A stretch of DNA of 64,000 nucleotides, taken from the NCBI GenBank assembly GCA_000381565.1, contig KB906724.1:2296801-2360800 (forward strand). The letters are read 5' to 3'. Each line of letters opens with the position of its first letter. Position 1 is the stretch's first letter. The notes under the pieces were generated by a model that was not told the origin of the DNA, made no database searches, and saw only the letters and a program-made list of their open reading frames with translations. The translations under genes were made by a program, and so were the position numbers. This document shows, in pieces, positions 62,438 through 64,000 of this stretch. Origin of the DNA: Oxalobacteraceae bacterium AB_14. GTDB taxonomy: Bacteria; Pseudomonadota; Gammaproteobacteria; Burkholderiales; Burkholderiaceae_D.

Positions 62438-64000
62438 ATGGTTGCAACTTCCACAACGCCCGCAGTGCCGAAAAAGACGGTCTCGCCGCGGCATGCCTTG
62501 TTGGAAGAATTGATCGGCATCGCCACCAAGCATGCCAGCGACCAATACCTGGACCTGGCCACCCGCCTGGCCGGTGCGTTGATCGACGCCACCGGCGGCG
62601 ACCCGCGCACCATGCAGCAGCGCATCCGCGCCGGCAACCAGCTACGCAACCGCAACTTCGCCTTCCTGCACCTCGCTTCGAGCGCGCTGGAGAAGGCGCT
62701 GCGGCGCGAGATCGCCGAGCTGTCGCCGGCGCTCAAGGGCAAGGCGCGCCAGGCCGAGCAGCCGCTGTCGCTGGTGCCGTTCGAGGAGATGGACAACAAG
62801 GTCGCGCTCAGCGGCGTCAGCAAGCCGTTCGAGAGCCTGTATTCGGACCAGTTGCAGACGTTGAACGTGCGCCTGGCCTTCCTGCTGGACCGCGATATCT
62901 TGCGCGTCAGCCAGAATCCATTCCGGCCCGACGTGTTCCTGGTCGCGCTGCAGCAGGCCTGGACCGAATTCGAAACCGAGGCCGATGCCGCGCCGCTGTT
63001 GCAGCCGTTGATCAAGCCGGGCATGTTCATCGAGCTGGGCCCGATGCTCGATGCCTTGAACCTGGCCTTGCAGAGCAAGGGCGTGCTGCCTGGTTCGGTG
63101 GACGGGCACAAGGGACGCAAGGCCGACAAAGCCAAGGCCGCCGCGCCGTCGCGCGGGCGCGGCAACCAGGCGGCGCTGGCGCAGCAGTTGCGGCAATTCT
63201 TTGCCTCCAGCGAGGTGGAGGGTTCCGCCGCCGGGGCGATCGTCGACAACATCGCCGATGGCTTGATGCATGGCGTCGACCTGAGCATTCCCGATCTGCC
63301 GATGTCGGCGTTGAACTCGGGCGCTGCCTGGGTGCCGAATGCCGCCGCGCAGGGCGGTGCTGGCGCAGGACAGTCCGGCGCCATGGCGGCCGCAGCCGGC
63401 GCCAGCGGCATGGGTGGGCTCGGCGCGGCGCCCGCCGCTGCTGGCGGGGTGCTGATGGCTCCTGGTTTTGCGCCCGGGCTTGCCGGCGGGCCGGCTGTCG
63501 CCGGGGGCGGCTTCGCTCCCGCCGGCGGTGTCTGGGTGCAGGGCGCCGCGCAAGGCTTGCTGCCTGATTCCATCAGCAACGAGGACGCGCAGCGCCTGTC
63601 GCAGATCGGCGCCAAGCAGCCGCTGCTGGCGTATCTGGCGCAGCTGCAAAAGGCCGTGCCTTACGAATCCATCGGTACGCTGGGCGCGGTGGCCGGTTAC
63701 GCCACCGGACCGGCGCCGTCCGTCCGGGCTGCGGCCGATGCCGCGCCGGCGGCGGGCGGCAACGTCGTCTATCTGCCGAACATCAAAGCCAGCATGCCGC
63801 AGGGCAGCCTGTCGCGCACCGACGAGAGCACCATCGATCTGCTGTCGGCGATATTCGACACCGTTTTCCAGGACCAGAACATCTCGCAGGAAATCCGCGA
63901 CCTGATCCGCTTCCTGCAAATCCCGGTGCTGAAGGCGGCGCTGGTCGACAAGAATTTCTTCTTCCAGGAAGCCCATCCGGCGCGCCGCCTGATCGACCTG
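62438..64000 (+). CDS. DUF1631 domain-containing protein (3' end outside window)
   Basis: The visible 521 residues match the DUF1631 family of Burkholderiales in style: a helical N-terminal half (LEELIGIATKHASDQYLDLA; MDNKVALSGVSKPFESLYSDQ; LNVRLAFLLDRDILRVSQNPFRPDVFL), an Ala/Gly-rich linker (about 300-370) and a second conserved helical part (IDLLSAIFDTVFQDQNISQEIRDLIRFLQIPVLKAALVDKNFF; HPARRLIDL). The function is unknown; members are large cytoplasmic proteins of about 750 residues. The ATG at 62438 is preceded by AAGCAGG. Confidence 0.85.
   Translation, partial: MVATSTTPAVPKKTVSPRHALLEELIGIATKHASDQYLDLATRLAGALIDATGGDPRTMQQRIRAGNQLRNRNFAFLHLASSALEKALRREIAELSPALKGKARQAEQPLSLVPFEEMDNKVALSGVSKPFESLYSDQLQTLNVRLAFLLDRDILRVSQNPFRPDVFLVALQQAWTEFETEADAAPLLQPLIKPGMFIELGPMLDALNLALQSKGVLPGSVDGHKGRKADKAKAAAPSRGRGNQAALAQQLRQFFASSEVEGSAAGAIVDNIADGLMHGVDLSIPDLPMSALNSGAAWVPNAAAQGGAGAGQSGAMAAAAGASGMGGLGAAPAAAGGVLMAPGFAPGLAGGPAVAGGGFAPAGGVWVQGAAQGLLPDSISNEDAQRLSQIGAKQPLLAYLAQLQKAVPYESIGTLGAVAGYATGPAPSVRAAADAAPAAGGNVVYLPNIKASMPQGSLSRTDESTIDLLSAIFDTVFQDQNISQEIRDLIRFLQIPVLKAALVDKNFFFQEAHPARRLIDL

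Overview
The window is high-GC DNA from a betaproteobacterium of the order Burkholderiales, most likely family Oxalobacteraceae (Massilia/Duganella/Janthinobacterium type). That placement is inferred from the thrS-infC-rpmI-rplT-pheS-pheT-ihfA-merR order behind tRNA genes, two PEP-CTERM proteins, a DUF1631 protein, a tandem glycine riboswitch ahead of gcvTHP, and the protein sequences themselves. No insertion sequence, prophage, integrase or CRISPR array was seen; the window reads as chromosomal backbone with a motility and surface-appendage bias.

Layout. (1) 1-11.6 kb: a flagellar cluster. fliE and fliF (cut by the window edge) run leftward. fliM-fliN-fliP-fliQ-fliR-flhB-flhA run rightward from a 584-base divergent region. 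A PEP-CTERM protein, a FliK-like hook-length protein and a flagellin with a sigma-28-like promoter follow. The gene order matches the Flag-2/lateral flagellar arrangement and the FliM lacks the CheY-binding peptide, so this is probably a secondary flagellum. (2) 11.8-20.6 kb: oxidative and ketone-body/PHB-linked metabolism, with ETF-ubiquinone oxidoreductase, an SDR, a PAS-LuxR regulator divergent from scoAB (succinyl-CoA:3-ketoacid CoA transferase), a second PEP-CTERM protein, dctA and bdhA, and an alpha/beta hydrolase. (3) 20.6-26.4 kb: RidA-like protein, relA, gst with a divergent LysR regulator, a chloramphenicol-acetyltransferase-like gene coupled to a CDF metal exporter. (4) 26.4-34.8 kb: two identical tRNA-Val(GAC) genes and the translation operon thrS-infC-rpmI-rplT-pheS-pheT-ihfA-merR, in which infC and ihfA appear to use the rare start codons ATA and ATT.

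(5) 34.9-40.3 kb: two two-component systems (NarL-type regulator with a CHASE3 kinase; OmpR-type regulator with a TctE/QseC-type kinase) flanking a Crp/Fnr regulator whose 3' end overlaps the kinase gene by 104 bases. (6) 40.3-48.3 kb: the type IV pilus operon pilE-fimT-pilV-pilW-pilX-pilY1. (7) 48.4-53.4 kb: prfC, then an autoregulated GntR-ABC transporter operon with a clear palindromic operator, then a small membrane protein. (8) 53.4-56.1 kb: a secreted Cache-domain protein next to a chemoreceptor, and a probably frameshifted membrane-protein gene. (9) 56.2-61.1 kb: gcvT-gcvH-gcvP (glycine cleavage) under a tandem glycine riboswitch. (10) 61.2-64 kb: a ClpP-like serine protease, a small glycine/serine-rich hydrophilic protein, and a DUF1631 protein cut by the window end.

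Three near-identical-length (78-79 base) paired inverted repeats of the REP/BIME type sit between genes at 14.5, 31.3 and 59.1 kb. I found no clearly novel system. The most worthwhile leads are the secondary flagellum, the rare start codons in the translation operon, the clustered regulatory repeats upstream of the second two-component system and of pilE, the GntR operator, the Cache protein/chemoreceptor pair and the stand-alone ClpP-like protease.
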